NCBI GenBank assembly: GCA_015066085.1
Contig: SVPA01000003.1
Span: 1-64,000 of the forward strand
Direction of reading: 5' to 3'
Source: Oscillospiraceae bacterium
GTDB lineage: Bacteria; Bacillota; Clostridia; Oscillospirales; Acutalibacteraceae
DNA length: 64,000 nucleotides
Below, one piece after another: positions 30,969 through 40,919 of the stretch. Below the pieces are notes generated by a model. The model saw nothing but the letters and a program-made list of their open reading frames with translations. It did not search any database and was not told the origin of the DNA. Both the position numbers and the translations under genes were made by a program. Numbering within the stretch: the stretch's first letter is position 1; the number at the start of each line of letters is the position of its first letter.

Positions 30969-31726
30969 ATTATTAATGAAGCCGCAACAGCAGCATTAAG
31001 CGACTCGGCATTTCCTCTCATGGGTATTGTAACCAAAACATCGCTCATTTGTATAGCGTTATCAGTTAATCCGTTTGCTTCGTTGCCAATTAAAACAACA
31101 CAGCCCTTGTCAAATTTAACTTGTCCAAGAGATTCTGCCTTAGTGTGAACAACGGCTGCAAATGACCGCAGACCGCAAGTTTCAAAAATTTCAAAGAGAT
31201 TATCCGTCTGAAATACAGGAATTCTAACAAGCGCACCCATAGAAGCACGAAGTGATTTAGGACTATATGGGTCACAACCGCCCTGAATTATTATTCCGTC
31301 AATACCAAGCGCTTCGGCTGTTCTTGAAATTGCGCCTAAATTTGAAGGGTCTTGTAGGTTTTCAAGAGCGATATATTTACCTTCAGGGTTAATTTCTTCA
31401 GGCGAATATGAACTTATTTTGCAGATACATAAAACGCCCTGTGGATTTACTGTATCTGATATCTTTTTAAACAGGGCATCGGGAAGAACAAAATTCTTTT
31501 TGGATTTATAAGATATTTCTTCTATGTTTTCAGAATACTTTTCGTTGGCAGTTTCAGAGATTATAAGCATCTCTATATCATAATTATTTTTCACTGCATC
31601 ACTACAGATTCTTAAACCTTCAAGAACAAACAAACCTAGTTCTCGCCTTTTTGAAGAGGACTTCTGAAGTTGAGAAATAAGTTTAATTATATCATTTTCT
31701 TTGCTGGTAATCCTGTAAAATTCCAT
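30950..31726 (-). CDS. TrmH/SpoU-family RNA 2'-O-methyltransferase
   Basis: LENLQDPSNLGAISRTAEALG; IGNEANGL; IPMRGNAESLNAAVAASLIMWE; start refined to 31726. Confidence 0.9.
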   Translation of the reverse strand: MEFYRITSKENDIIKLISQLQKSSSKRRELGLFVLEGLRICSDAVKNNYDIEMLIISETANEKYSENIEEISYKSKKNFVLPDALFKKISDTVNPQGVLCICKISSYSPEEINPEGKYIALENLQDPSNLGAISRTAEALGIDGIIIQGGCDPYSPKSLRASMGALVRIPVFQTDNLFEIFETCGLRSFAAVVHTKAESLGQVKFDKGCVVLIGNEANGLTDNAIQMSDVLVTIPMRGNAESLNAAVAASLIMWEMSK

Positions 31727-31749
31727 TTTTTTCGCTCTCCAATAAATAA

Positions 31750-31778
31750 AAATACGACCGAGGTGTTCCTCGGTCATA
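31750..31778 (-). terminator. Terminator after rplT
   Basis: GACCGAGGAACACCTCGGTC followed by GTATTTTTATTT on the minus strand. Confidence 0.75.
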
Positions 31779-31787
31779 TTAAGAAAA

Positions 31788-32147
31788 TTATTTTTCTAAT
31801 GCTTTTTTTGCTGCTTTAGCAAGAGTGGCAAAACCTGCGGGGTCATTAACTGCAAGTTCTGCAAGCATTTTACGGTTAACAGAAATTCCTGCTTTCTTTA
31901 ATCCGTTCATAAAGGTAGAATAGTTCATACCATTGATTTTAGCTGCAGCAGAAATACGGGTAATCCAAAGACGACGGAAGTCTCTCTTTTTCTGTTTACG
32001 ACCAACATAAGCATAGTTTCCGGATTTCATTACAGCTTCTTTAGCTGTTTTAAAAAGTTTAGATTTAGCGCCAAAGTATCCTTTAGCAAGTTTTAATACT
32101 TTATTTCTTCTCTTGCGTGTTGATAACGCACCTTTAACACGTGCCAT
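31788..32147 (-). CDS. rplT: 50S ribosomal protein L20
   Basis: [29 protein letters not shown]. Confidence 0.98.
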   Translation of the reverse strand: MARVKGALSTRKRRNKVLKLAKGYFGAKSKLFKTAKEAVMKSGNYAYVGRKQKKRDFRRLWITRISAAAKINGMNYSTFMNGLKKAGISVNRKMLAELAVNDPAGFATLAKAAKKALEK

Positions 32148-32172
32148 TTATATAACCTCCTTGTGTCCTGGA

Positions 32173-32370
32173 TTATTTGTAAGGAATCATCTTCTTAACT
32201 TTTGCTACATTAGTTACATCTGCAACAACAGTCTTGCGAAGATTTCTTTTACGTTTGGTTGTTTTCTTATTAAGAATGTGTGATTTGAATGCGTGTGCAC
32301 GTTTAACTTGACCGGTTTTTGTAAGTTTAAAACGCTTTTTAGCACCGCTGTGAGTTTTAATTTTGGGCAT
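32173..32370 (-). CDS. rpmI: 50S ribosomal protein L35
   Basis: [24 protein letters not shown]. Confidence 0.98.
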   Translation of the reverse strand: MPKIKTHSGAKKRFKLTKTGQVKRAHAFKSHILNKKTTKRKRNLRKTVVADVTNVAKVKKMIPYK

Positions 32371-32395
32371 TTTAAATCCTCCTTAAGAATTATAA

Positions 32396-32917
32396 TTACT
32401 TTGTTGGCTTAGGGGCTAAAAACATTAACATGTTTCTGCTCTCCATTTTAGCAGGTTTTTCAATTACAGCATATTCCTGGCAATATTCAGCAAAACGAGC
32501 CATAATTTCGAGTCCGATTTCGGGATGACCGAGTTCGCGACCGCGGAATCGTATAGAAACCTTAAGTTTATTACCTGATTTCAAAAACTGAATTGCATGG
32601 TTACCTTTGGTTTCAAAGTCGTGTTTGTCAATGCTAAGGCCAAGACGGATTTCCTTGGTTTCAATTACCTTTTGATTCTTTCTTGCTTCCTTTTCACGCT
32701 TTGCAATATCAAAACGGTATTTACCGTAGTCCATAATTTTGCATACGGGCGGATTTGCATTAGGCGAAACATTTACAAGGTCAAGGTCTTTTGAGTAAGC
32801 GGCTTCGAGAGCATCTTTAATTGGAAGAATTCCAAGTTGAGAGCCGTCAGCATCAATAACTCGAACCTCTTTAAAAGTAATTTGTTCGTTAACAGGAATA
32901 TCTTTTGCGCTGATAAT
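32396..32917 (-). CDS. infC: Translation initiation factor IF-3, probable AUU start
   Basis: NEQITFKEVRVIDADGSQLGILP; GGAGG followed by 5 nt and ATT at 32917-32915; the upstream in-frame codons of the ORF track overlap the leader hairpin. Confidence 0.9.
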   Translation of the reverse strand: MISAKDIPVNEQITFKEVRVIDADGSQLGILPIKDALEAAYSKDLDLVNVSPNANPPVCKIMDYGKYRFDIAKREKEARKNQKVIETKEIRLGLSIDKHDFETKGNHAIQFLKSGNKLKVSIRFRGRELGHPEIGLEIMARFAEYCQEYAVIEKPAKMESRNMLMFLAPKPTK

Positions 32918-32924
32918 TAACACC

Positions 32925-33055
32925 TCCAAAAAATAAACAAAACGGACGGCATAAACCGTCCGTAATAAATCATAACCACACAAAAAGCGTATTGACTTAT
33001 TGACCCTTTCAGTAAGCCCTTAGGGTGAGAACGGTTAAGCTCTACTTTGTTTTCC
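32925..33055 (-). ncRNA. L20-type ribosomal protein leader of infC-rpmI-rplT
   Basis: About 130-nt structured leader between the promoter and infC, ending in an ACGGACGG/CCGTCCGT terminator-like hairpin and U-rich tract; operon identity. Confidence 0.6.
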
Positions 33056-33060
33056 TATAT

Positions 33061-33094
33061 ATTATACACCGCTTACAAAAAAAGTCAAGTATTT
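33061..33094 (-). promoter_or_regulatory. Promoter of infC operon
   Basis: Minus strand TTGACT-N16-TATAAT. Confidence 0.7.
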
Positions 33095-33095
33095 T

Positions 33096-34118
33096 TTATT
33101 CAATTATTAATTCTTTCATTGAACGAACCTGATAATCAATATCTTTAAGCAAACCGGGATTCTTTAAAGCAAGGGCTGCCCCTTTAATAATGCTGTGGCA
33201 AGGGTCTGTTGAATGAATAATTTTAGTTCCGATAAATTCTTCAATAAATCCTGCCATTCCGTGTATTAGAGAACCGCCACCTGTTAAATATATTCCGTTT
33301 TCCATAATATCGGAAACAATATCCGGGTCGGTCTTTTCAAGAACCTTCCTTACGGCATTAGAAATTGTTACAGCAATGTCAAATACCGTTTCATAAACTT
33401 GACTTGAAGTAATTTCAAAGGTCTCCGGTAGTCCTGTTCGAAGGTTCTTCCCTTTTGCAATCATTGTTATTTCAACGGGACGCTGGACAACAGTACCAAC
33501 TCTTTTTTTAATAAGTTCGGCAGTAAGCGGACCAATTTCAATATTAAACTTGCGTCTTACAAATTTAATTATTGCTTCATCGAAATCATTAGAAGCGAGT
33601 TTAAAACTATCGCACTGTACTATTCCGCCCATAGATATTGTCGCAATATCAGTAACACCGGCACCAATATCAACAACCATTGAACCTTTTGCCTGAGTAA
33701 AATCAATACCAACACCAAGCGCAATCGCAAGAGGACTTGCGATAACAGTGACGTTACGGCCTCCACTCTCCTCGATAACTTTTCCCATAAATCTATGTTG
33801 CAATTCCGTAAGGCCGGTGGGAAGACAAGCCATAACTCTTGGACGGACAATCTTATTGCCGAAAGCGTCAAGCATATATTTCGACATCATAGCCTGAGCA
33901 ACATCATAGTCTGCAATAGCGCCTCTCTCAATAGGTTGAACACACAAAAGTGTTTCAGGGGTTCTTCCCATTGATTCCTTAGCCATCTCACCAAAGTAAA
34001 CAGGCTCATAGGTCTCTGCGTCAACAGTAACCATTGTTGCTTCTTCGAGAATTATTCTTGAGTTACCGTAAATTACGGTTTTAGAAGTACCTAAATCAAT
34101 TGCAATATCAATAGACAT
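33096..34118 (-). CDS. mreB: MreB-family actin-like rod-shape protein
   Basis: IDIAIDLGTSKTVIYG; VVDIGAGVTDIA; GIYLTGGGSLIHG. Confidence 0.88.
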   Translation of the reverse strand: MSIDIAIDLGTSKTVIYGNSRIILEEATMVTVDAETYEPVYFGEMAKESMGRTPETLLCVQPIERGAIADYDVAQAMMSKYMLDAFGNKIVRPRVMACLPTGLTELQHRFMGKVIEESGGRNVTVIASPLAIALGVGIDFTQAKGSMVVDIGAGVTDIATISMGGIVQCDSFKLASNDFDEAIIKFVRRKFNIEIGPLTAELIKKRVGTVVQRPVEITMIAKGKNLRTGLPETFEITSSQVYETVFDIAVTISNAVRKVLEKTDPDIVSDIMENGIYLTGGGSLIHGMAGFIEEFIGTKIIHSTDPCHSIIKGAALALKNPGLLKDIDYQVRSMKELIIE

Positions 34119-34158
34119 TTAATCACCACATTTATTATAAACAACATATTAGATTATT

Positions 34159-34887
34159 TCAAGAAAATTTGTTTTCGCTTGGCTTTGCACCTTTAGATAC
34201 GAGTGCAGTAACGCAATAAACCATATTTGCTCCTGCAAACTTTAGTTGTCTTGCACATTCGTCAAGAGTTGCACCTGAAGTCTTTATATCATCAACAAGC
34301 AATATGTTCTTGTTTGATATATTCTTCGTGAAATAATAAGAATCTCTGGCATTCATAAATCGCTCGGTAATGCTTTTAATTTCGTGTTGGGTTTTTCTCT
34401 TGTCATATTTTTGAAGAATATCTGATTCAAGCGGAATATCAAGCGTTTTTGAAATATGCTCGGCTAGGAGTTGGCTTTGATTAAAACCTCTTTGTCGAAG
34501 CGAACGACTGGAAGCAGGTACAAATGTTATAATGTCAATATTTTCTCGACCGAATTTGTCAGAAGCGGTTTTAGCCATTACATCTCCTACTAAAGGAACA
34601 CAGGTAAATTTTCTGTTAAATTTATAATTATAAATTACTTCCTGTGCATACCCGTCATTGTAGTAAGGCGCAACCATTCCGTCAAAATGATATATAAACC
34701 TTGAGCATTCGCAGTTTTTGACATTCATACCGCAAGAAAAACAAGTTTCGTCATCAATAGGCTCTACAAGACCTTTACATCTATCACAATAGTCTTCAAG
34801 CAGTAAGGCTTTGTCACAAATGGGACATTTCGGCGGATAAAGAGTATCAAGAAAGGCTTCGATTATTTTATTCATATCTTTTACCAA
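34159..34887 (-). CDS. comF: ComF-family phosphoribosyltransferase
   Basis: N-terminal zinc-finger cysteines; RQRGFNQSQLLAEHI; ILLVDDIKTSGATLDECA. Confidence 0.92.
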   Translation of the reverse strand: MVKDMNKIIEAFLDTLYPPKCPICDKALLLEDYCDRCKGLVEPIDDETCFSCGMNVKNCECSRFIYHFDGMVAPYYNDGYAQEVIYNYKFNRKFTCVPLVGDVMAKTASDKFGRENIDIITFVPASSRSLRQRGFNQSQLLAEHISKTLDIPLESDILQKYDKRKTQHEIKSITERFMNARDSYYFTKNISNKNILLVDDIKTSGATLDECARQLKFAGANMVYCVTALVSKGAKPSENKFS

Positions 34888-37075
34888 TTAAAAAGTATTT
34901 TAAAGCGGTATAGCGTAAGGTTTTGCGGTCGTTTTTAATCATATCGTAAAATATTTCAGTGTCGCCGACAAGAACAATTAAACTTTTTGCTCTTGTTATA
35001 GCGGTATACAGTAAATTTCTATATCGTAAAAGTACCGAAGTATCAAAAATCGGCAGTACAACACACTTAAATTCACAACCCTGGCTTTTATGAACGGTTA
35101 TTGCATAGGCTAGTTCAAGAAGCCCTAAATTTTCCTCATAATATGTTGCAACTTTATCATCATATCTAACTTTAAGTGTATGGTTTTTAACATCGACAGA
35201 CTCAACAAATCCAATATCTCCGTTATATATACCGGAACCGGATTCTCCGTTATCATTTTCCCAGAGAATATCGTAATCATTCTTTATATGCATCACCTTA
35301 TCGCCAGTCCTAAAGGCAATACCCTTAAAGCGAAGTTCGGAACTTTCGTCGGACAAAGGATTAAGCTCGTCCTGTAGTACGGCATTCAGATTAACCGTTC
35401 CACAGTCTTTCTTTCTGGATGGAGAAATTACTTGAATATCACAAAACGGGTCGTACCCGTATGCCGAAGGAAGCCGTGAAGAACAGAGTTGAACAACCGT
35501 TTTCAAAGCCGAATTAAGTTCATTTCTTTTCAGAAAGAAAAAATCATTGGATTTTTCAAAATCTGATGGCAACATTCCGTTAATAATATTATGCGCAAAT
35601 GTTACAATTGAACTTTCGGCGGCCTGTCTGAATATTTTTTCAAGGCGTACAAAAGGTACTATTCCCGAAGCGATTAGGTCATTAAGAACATTCCCTGCAC
35701 CAACACTTGGAAGTTGGTCGGAATCTCCTACTAAAAGAATTCTTGTGTTGATTCGTGTTGCTTCAAGTAAGGCTCTAAACAACTGCACATCAACCATAGA
35801 CATTTCATCAATAATAATTACATCATAGTCAAGTGGATGGGCTTTATTTCTTTCGAAGTACTGTTTTGAGCCGTTTCTCCATTCGATTTCAAGCAGTCTA
35901 TGAATAGTGGTAGCGTTTCTACCGGTAAGTTCGGTCATTCGTTTGGCTGCCCTACCGGTTGGCGCAGCGAGTGCAATACTTAAATTTCTATTATCAAAAA
36001 TTTCAAGAATTGCGTTAAGGGTTGTTGTTTTTCCCGTTCCTGGTCCACCTGTTAGAACAAAAAAACTGTTTCTCATTGCTTCATTTACTGCCGCAATCTG
36101 AATCGGGTCAAAATCAATACCTAGTCTGTTTTGAACAAAATTAAGTTCATGCTCCGAAATATTATATAGACTTAAATTGTTTTCCAAAGCGGTTTTTACC
36201 CTACTGCTTATATATTCTTCAGCAGCGGCATATTCGGGCAAAAAGAGGTATTCTGTGCCATCTATGATATACTCAAATATTTGCATTGAATCAATCAGAA
36301 TGTTTAGATTTTTATAAATTTCTGCCTGCGTTACTCCAAGCAAACGAACTGCAACCGTGCAAAGTTTATCCTTGGGCAGACAGGTATGGCCATTAGAGAG
36401 ATTAGAACGCATAACATACAAGATACCCGCAATAATTCTGTTCGAATCATCTAAATTAATATCAAGACTTTCAGCAATTTCGTCAGCACGTTCAAACGAA
36501 AATTCAATCCCCTCAGCACACAAAATGTACGGATTTTGTTTGATAATTTCGACACTACTAGCCCCAAGTACTTTAAAAATATTTGCTGCTTCTGTAGGAG
36601 CAATATTAAAGCGAGACAATGTAATCATTATATCTCTAATACCAAATTGTTCTTTAAATTGTTCACAAATCGCTTGTGCTTTTTCTAAGGAAATACCTTT
36701 AATTGCAGTCAAGCGTTCAGGATAGTTTTCTATAATATCAAAGGTATCTTCTTTAAAATGCTTTACTATTTTTAAGGCGGTTGCAGGTCCTACACCTTTT
36801 ATTGCGCCGCCTGATAAATACTTTAAAATTTGCGCTTGAGTAGTTGGTACTGACACATCACACAGATTGCATTTAAACTGCTGTCCGTAGGTTGAATGAA
36901 TTACATACTCTCCGTGTACCGTTACGGAATCTCCCTCGTTCACAAAGGGCATTATCCCTGTTACAACTATCAATTCATCTGATGTTTTAAGTTTTAAAAC
37001 AGTATAGCCGTTTTCTCTGTTTCTATATGTAATAGATTCGACACAACCGCTTAATATTTTATCATCATTAATCAT
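34868..37075 (-). CDS. recD2: RecD2-type helicase
   Basis: LTGGPGTGKTTTLNAI; IIDEMSMVD; AYAITVHKSQGCEF; HhH region. Confidence 0.94.
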   Translation of the reverse strand: MINDDKILSGCVESITYRNRENGYTVLKLKTSDELIVVTGIMPFVNEGDSVTVHGEYVIHSTYGQQFKCNLCDVSVPTTQAQILKYLSGGAIKGVGPATALKIVKHFKEDTFDIIENYPERLTAIKGISLEKAQAICEQFKEQFGIRDIMITLSRFNIAPTEAANIFKVLGASSVEIIKQNPYILCAEGIEFSFERADEIAESLDINLDDSNRIIAGILYVMRSNLSNGHTCLPKDKLCTVAVRLLGVTQAEIYKNLNILIDSMQIFEYIIDGTEYLFLPEYAAAEEYISSRVKTALENNLSLYNISEHELNFVQNRLGIDFDPIQIAAVNEAMRNSFFVLTGGPGTGKTTTLNAILEIFDNRNLSIALAAPTGRAAKRMTELTGRNATTIHRLLEIEWRNGSKQYFERNKAHPLDYDVIIIDEMSMVDVQLFRALLEATRINTRILLVGDSDQLPSVGAGNVLNDLIASGIVPFVRLEKIFRQAAESSIVTFAHNIINGMLPSDFEKSNDFFFLKRNELNSALKTVVQLCSSRLPSAYGYDPFCDIQVISPSRKKDCGTVNLNAVLQDELNPLSDESSELRFKGIAFRTGDKVMHIKNDYDILWENDNGESGSGIYNGDIGFVESVDVKNHTLKVRYDDKVATYYEENLGLLELAYAITVHKSQGCEFKCVVLPIFDTSVLLRYRNLLYTAITRAKSLIVLVGDTEIFYDMIKNDRKTLRYTALKYFLIGKRYE

Positions 37076-37408
37076 TTAATTCTCCGAATTCAAATAATTA
37101 TGTATTTGATTTTCATCAATAACAGAAATCTTATAACTTTCAGCGAGTAGTTTGCAACGCTCTAACAGCTGAGCATCTTCAAGATAATTTATTGCAACAA
37201 TCCTATCGGCAAATTGCTTTCCTGACCATTTGTATTGTTCAATTACACACCTTAAGTTCAGTTCGGCAAATTCGTCTTTAAGAAGACAGAAAACAACCCT
37301 GCTGCTTCCATTTTTTACTCTTAATAAGGCAAGTCTGAAACTCTGAAAAACATCACACAAACCAATAACCGAAAGATAAAGAATAACTAAAAAAATTACT
37401 ACTGACAT
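37076..37408 (-). CDS. Small membrane-anchored hypothetical protein
   Basis: Single N-terminal TM, 110 aa, abuts recD2; no family recognised. Confidence 0.6.
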   Translation of the reverse strand: MSVVIFLVILYLSVIGLCDVFQSFRLALLRVKNGSSRVVFCLLKDEFAELNLRCVIEQYKWSGKQFADRIVAINYLEDAQLLERCKLLAESYKISVIDENQIHNYLNSEN

Positions 37409-37452
37409 ATATTCACCTCTGTAACATTATATGAGATGAACATAAAAATGCT

Positions 37453-37481
37453 AAAAGGGATTTCAATAGAAACCCCTTTAA
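37453..37481 (-). terminator. Terminator after cdaR
   Basis: AAAGGGGTTTC-TATT-GAAATCCCTTT hairpin. Confidence 0.65.
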
Positions 37482-37484
37482 GTA

Positions 37485-38783
37485 TTATTTTGAAAGTTTA
37501 ATTGTTACATCACAACTTCCAATCATCCACACAGAAACATTTTTATTTGATTTAAGTGTTGCGCCGACAGTATTTGTTCCTATGTTGCTTTCAGACATTT
37601 CGGAAAGGTTAAGCGATAAATATAAGTCAGAGGCCTTTAAAGAATTAATCGTATTCTTTGGTCCACACACAGTAACAGAATATCGCTTATCATAAGAAAC
37701 CGATAGTCCTGATTTTAAAGTTCCTTCGTGAGAGAAATTTGTTATATAGAAGTTTTTGACAGTATACCTAGACAAGTCATATTTAAAAACAACCTTGTCT
37801 ACAGCATCAGAAATCGTTACTCCTTCCGGGAGTTTAGGAATAAGTTCAAAGGTTTTTTGTGAGTTTGATGATGAAAGGCTTGACAGGTCTATCGGGTTAG
37901 AATACTCAATAGATGAAATAGAATCAATTACAGTTGGAGGACCTTTAATTGTTAATGTTTTTGTTTCGGTAGTCCAGCAATTATTAAGTGTTGCCGCAAT
38001 TTGTGGATTCCACATATTTATATATGACGGAGAAACGCTTAAAGTTTTTTCTTTAGATACCATCATTGCAATGGGTATAGATTCATAAGGCAGGGAGAAT
38101 TTTTTATTATCTAAAGCATTACCTTTGTCATCAAGATAAAGTATTTCGGGTTCGCTAAAAAATTTAGATTCAGCAATTAGTTCGTCTGTAGAGGCGTGAA
38201 CTTCAATTTTCGATAGTTTTTCAAGGTCTTTTCTAAAACCTTTAACATCAACAGACAGTGTCGACAGATTTCCGTCTGTAAAAATAGGTTCGTATATATA
38301 ATCATCTCGGTCAACCCTATCAAACCCTTCGATTATGGGAACGGCTTGAATGGTCTTTGTTTCATAATGGTCAAGTTCAACAGTAATTGTTTGGGGAGAA
38401 ATGCTTACAAAATTATAATCAGATTCGTTACCTTTTCTTGATGGAACCAATGTTAACTCGTAAGTATTGGGACCTTTAACATTAGAAAGGTCGGCATCAA
38501 CAGAAATATCATCAGCAGTAAGTGCACTTACAATATAATTAGGCCCATAAACTGTTACGGAAGCGGTTGTAGATATGTCGCCAACGACCTTAAGGGTTTC
38601 GTTGCCCCAGATTGACGAAGTGTCAACTTCAATTTGAATCTTGTTAATAGTGCGTTCTCTTTCAGGGCTTTGGTCAATAGCAATAATCAACCAGAAGAAA
38701 AAGGCGACAAATAATGAAAGCCCTATGGCAAATTTTTTATTAAATAAAAGTTTTCTGACAGAAAAATCCTTAAAAATTTTCAA
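37485..38783 (-). CDS. cdaR: YbbR-domain protein CdaR
   Basis: N-terminal TM, repeated YbbR-like segments, downstream of cdaA. Confidence 0.85.
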   Translation of the reverse strand: MKIFKDFSVRKLLFNKKFAIGLSLFVAFFFWLIIAIDQSPERERTINKIQIEVDTSSIWGNETLKVVGDISTTASVTVYGPNYIVSALTADDISVDADLSNVKGPNTYELTLVPSRKGNESDYNFVSISPQTITVELDHYETKTIQAVPIIEGFDRVDRDDYIYEPIFTDGNLSTLSVDVKGFRKDLEKLSKIEVHASTDELIAESKFFSEPEILYLDDKGNALDNKKFSLPYESIPIAMMVSKEKTLSVSPSYINMWNPQIAATLNNCWTTETKTLTIKGPPTVIDSISSIEYSNPIDLSSLSSSNSQKTFELIPKLPEGVTISDAVDKVVFKYDLSRYTVKNFYITNFSHEGTLKSGLSVSYDKRYSVTVCGPKNTINSLKASDLYLSLNLSEMSESNIGTNTVGATLKSNKNVSVWMIGSCDVTIKLSK

Positions 38784-38800
38784 ATTATCGCCTCCTCTTT

Positions 38801-39682
38801 TTATTTTTTCTTAAATTTGTCAAGTATATCAGTAAAGAAGTTCTTTTTATGTGATTCGGTAGAAAGAAGTTTTTGATAAAGTTCTTCTTTAAGTGTTATA
38901 GAATTATAGTCACGATTGATTTGACCGTTAACAGCAAGAGAAACCGTTCCTGTTTCTTCAGATACAACCAAAATAACGGCATCGGAATTTTCACTCATAC
39001 CAATAGCGGCACGGTGTCTTGTACCAAGTTGCGAGTTGATGTTGTTATTTGAGGTTAGAGGTAGAATACAACCAGCAGCACATACAAGTCCGTTTCGAAT
39101 TATAAGCGCACCGTCGTGCAAGGGAGATTTTGGGAAAAAGATATTACCAATGAGTTCATATGATACTTCGGCATTAAGAACCGTACCGGTGTTTGCAATT
39201 TCGCCAAGCATAGTGTTTCTTTCGAAAACGATTAACGCACCGATACGCTTGTCTGACATAACCGAAACGGCAGAGCAAACCGAGTCGATACAACTTTTTA
39301 ACCTTTGAGTTTCCTCGTCATACTCCTGTTGTTTTCCAAAGAAAGAAATTTTACTACGACCGACTTTTTCAAGCAGTCTTCGAATTTCGGGTTGAAAAAT
39401 TATTGCAATAATTATAATTGCATAGTCAAGCACCTTACTTAAAAGCCACTTAAGGGTTGAAAGGTCAAAGGCCGTAGCAAGAAGAAAGGCAAATATCAAA
39501 AGAGCAATACCCTTGACAAGTTGCCCTGAACGGGTGTCACGAAGGAACTCAATTGCCTTGTAAATCAGAAATGCAATTATTACAATATCGATAATATCGA
39601 AAAAATTGATATTCATTACCGCATAAACAAGTTGATTCCAAAATGCATATACAGAATCAAAAAAAGAAGTTATGAATTCCAA
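38801..39682 (-). CDS. cdaA: Diadenylate cyclase CdaA
   Basis: Three N-terminal TMs; DAC domain PLHDGALIIRNG; GTRHRAAIGMSE. Confidence 0.95.
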   Translation of the reverse strand: MEFITSFFDSVYAFWNQLVYAVMNINFFDIIDIVIIAFLIYKAIEFLRDTRSGQLVKGIALLIFAFLLATAFDLSTLKWLLSKVLDYAIIIIAIIFQPEIRRLLEKVGRSKISFFGKQQEYDEETQRLKSCIDSVCSAVSVMSDKRIGALIVFERNTMLGEIANTGTVLNAEVSYELIGNIFFPKSPLHDGALIIRNGLVCAAGCILPLTSNNNINSQLGTRHRAAIGMSENSDAVILVVSEETGTVSLAVNGQINRDYNSITLKEELYQKLLSTESHKKNFFTDILDKFKKK

Positions 39683-39743
39683 CGCTCTGCCTCCTAAATA
39701 TATTTATATATATTTTATCATATAATTATTTTCAAATCAACAA

Positions 39744-40874
39744 TTAAATTAGTTTTTTTAGAACAAACATTAATTTGTCAATATCATCAGCGGAATTAAA
39801 GGCTGACGGAGAAACTCTGACAGTTCCGATATTAACTGTACCAATTTGTTTATGTGCTAAAGGCGCACAGTGAAGACCCGAACGAACCGCAATACCGTTT
39901 TGTGCAAGCAAGTCGGCTACTTTTGTGCTCTCGAATCCGTAATAATTAAAAGAAACGACCGGAGCAAAGGCGTTTATTTCGGGCCGCTCGTTGTAAAGCG
40001 TTGCACCTGATTTTAACAGTTTGTTATAAAGGTGCTGACAAATCTCAATTTCGTGTTTGTAGATTTTTTCCGATTTCTTGTTTTTAACAAAATTTACACC
40101 GGCTTTAATACCGGCTATTCCCGGGAGATTTACCGTTCCGCTTTCAATTCTCTCCGGAAGTTCCTCCGGCTGTGTCAAATCAACCGAATTTACGCCCGTA
40201 CCACCCTGTAAAATAACCTTATCTATCCCCTTTTGCGCAACTAATATTCCCGTACCCATCGGAGCATAAAAGCCCTTGTGAGGGGCAATACAAAGATAAT
40301 CTATATTCATTTGTTTCATATCAATTGGGATAACACCTGCCGCTTGTGCAGCATCTACCGCAAAAAGAATATTTTTTTCTTTACATAGTTGTCCTATTTC
40401 ATAGAGTGGAAGAAGTCTTCCGATTACATTTGAGGCCGCTGTAACAATAATCATCTTAGTATTTTTTCTTATTAGTTTTTCGAAATTTTTCACCGTTACT
40501 TTATTATCCTTATCAACCTGTGCAACAGAATACTGAAGATGTTTCTCAAGAAAAAGGTTAAAAATCGGCCGTATTACAGCATTGTGTTCAAGAGATGAGG
40601 TAATTACATGGTCACCTTCTTTTAAAGTTCCCTGCAAAACGGTGTTTATAGAGTGGGTGCAATTCAAAGTAAAACATACATTATTTTCGCTTTCACAGTT
40701 TACAAATTCCTTTATAGTGCTTCTGCACTCGTATACAGTCATTGCTGCGTTATTTGAGGTTTCATATCCTCCTCTTCCCGGATTTGCCGATAGATTATTT
40801 AAGGCATAATTTACTGCATTTATAACCGAACGCGGTTTTATGCCTGTTGTAGCCGCGTTGTCAAGATATATCAT
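39744..40874 (-). CDS. Cysteine desulfurase-like class V aminotransferase (EF2568-like)
   Basis: MIYLDNAATTGIKP; AVDAAQAAGVIPIDM; APHKGFYAPMGTG; RSGLHCAPLAHK. Confidence 0.88.
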   Translation of the reverse strand: MIYLDNAATTGIKPRSVINAVNYALNNLSANPGRGGYETSNNAAMTVYECRSTIKEFVNCESENNVCFTLNCTHSINTVLQGTLKEGDHVITSSLEHNAVIRPIFNLFLEKHLQYSVAQVDKDNKVTVKNFEKLIRKNTKMIIVTAASNVIGRLLPLYEIGQLCKEKNILFAVDAAQAAGVIPIDMKQMNIDYLCIAPHKGFYAPMGTGILVAQKGIDKVILQGGTGVNSVDLTQPEELPERIESGTVNLPGIAGIKAGVNFVKNKKSEKIYKHEIEICQHLYNKLLKSGATLYNERPEINAFAPVVSFNYYGFESTKVADLLAQNGIAVRSGLHCAPLAHKQIGTVNIGTVRVSPSAFNSADDIDKLMFVLKKLI

Positions 40875-40888
40875 AATTAACACCTCAA

Positions 40889-40916
40889 AAAATGCACAGG
40901 ATAGCCTGTGCATTTT
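40889..40916 (-). terminator. Terminator/attenuator-like hairpin between the DUF3343 and desulfurase genes
   Basis: AAAATGCACAGG-ATAG-CCTGTGCATTTT; on the minus strand followed by T6 then GAGGTG Shine-Dalgarno. Confidence 0.7.
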
Positions 40917-40919
40917 AAA

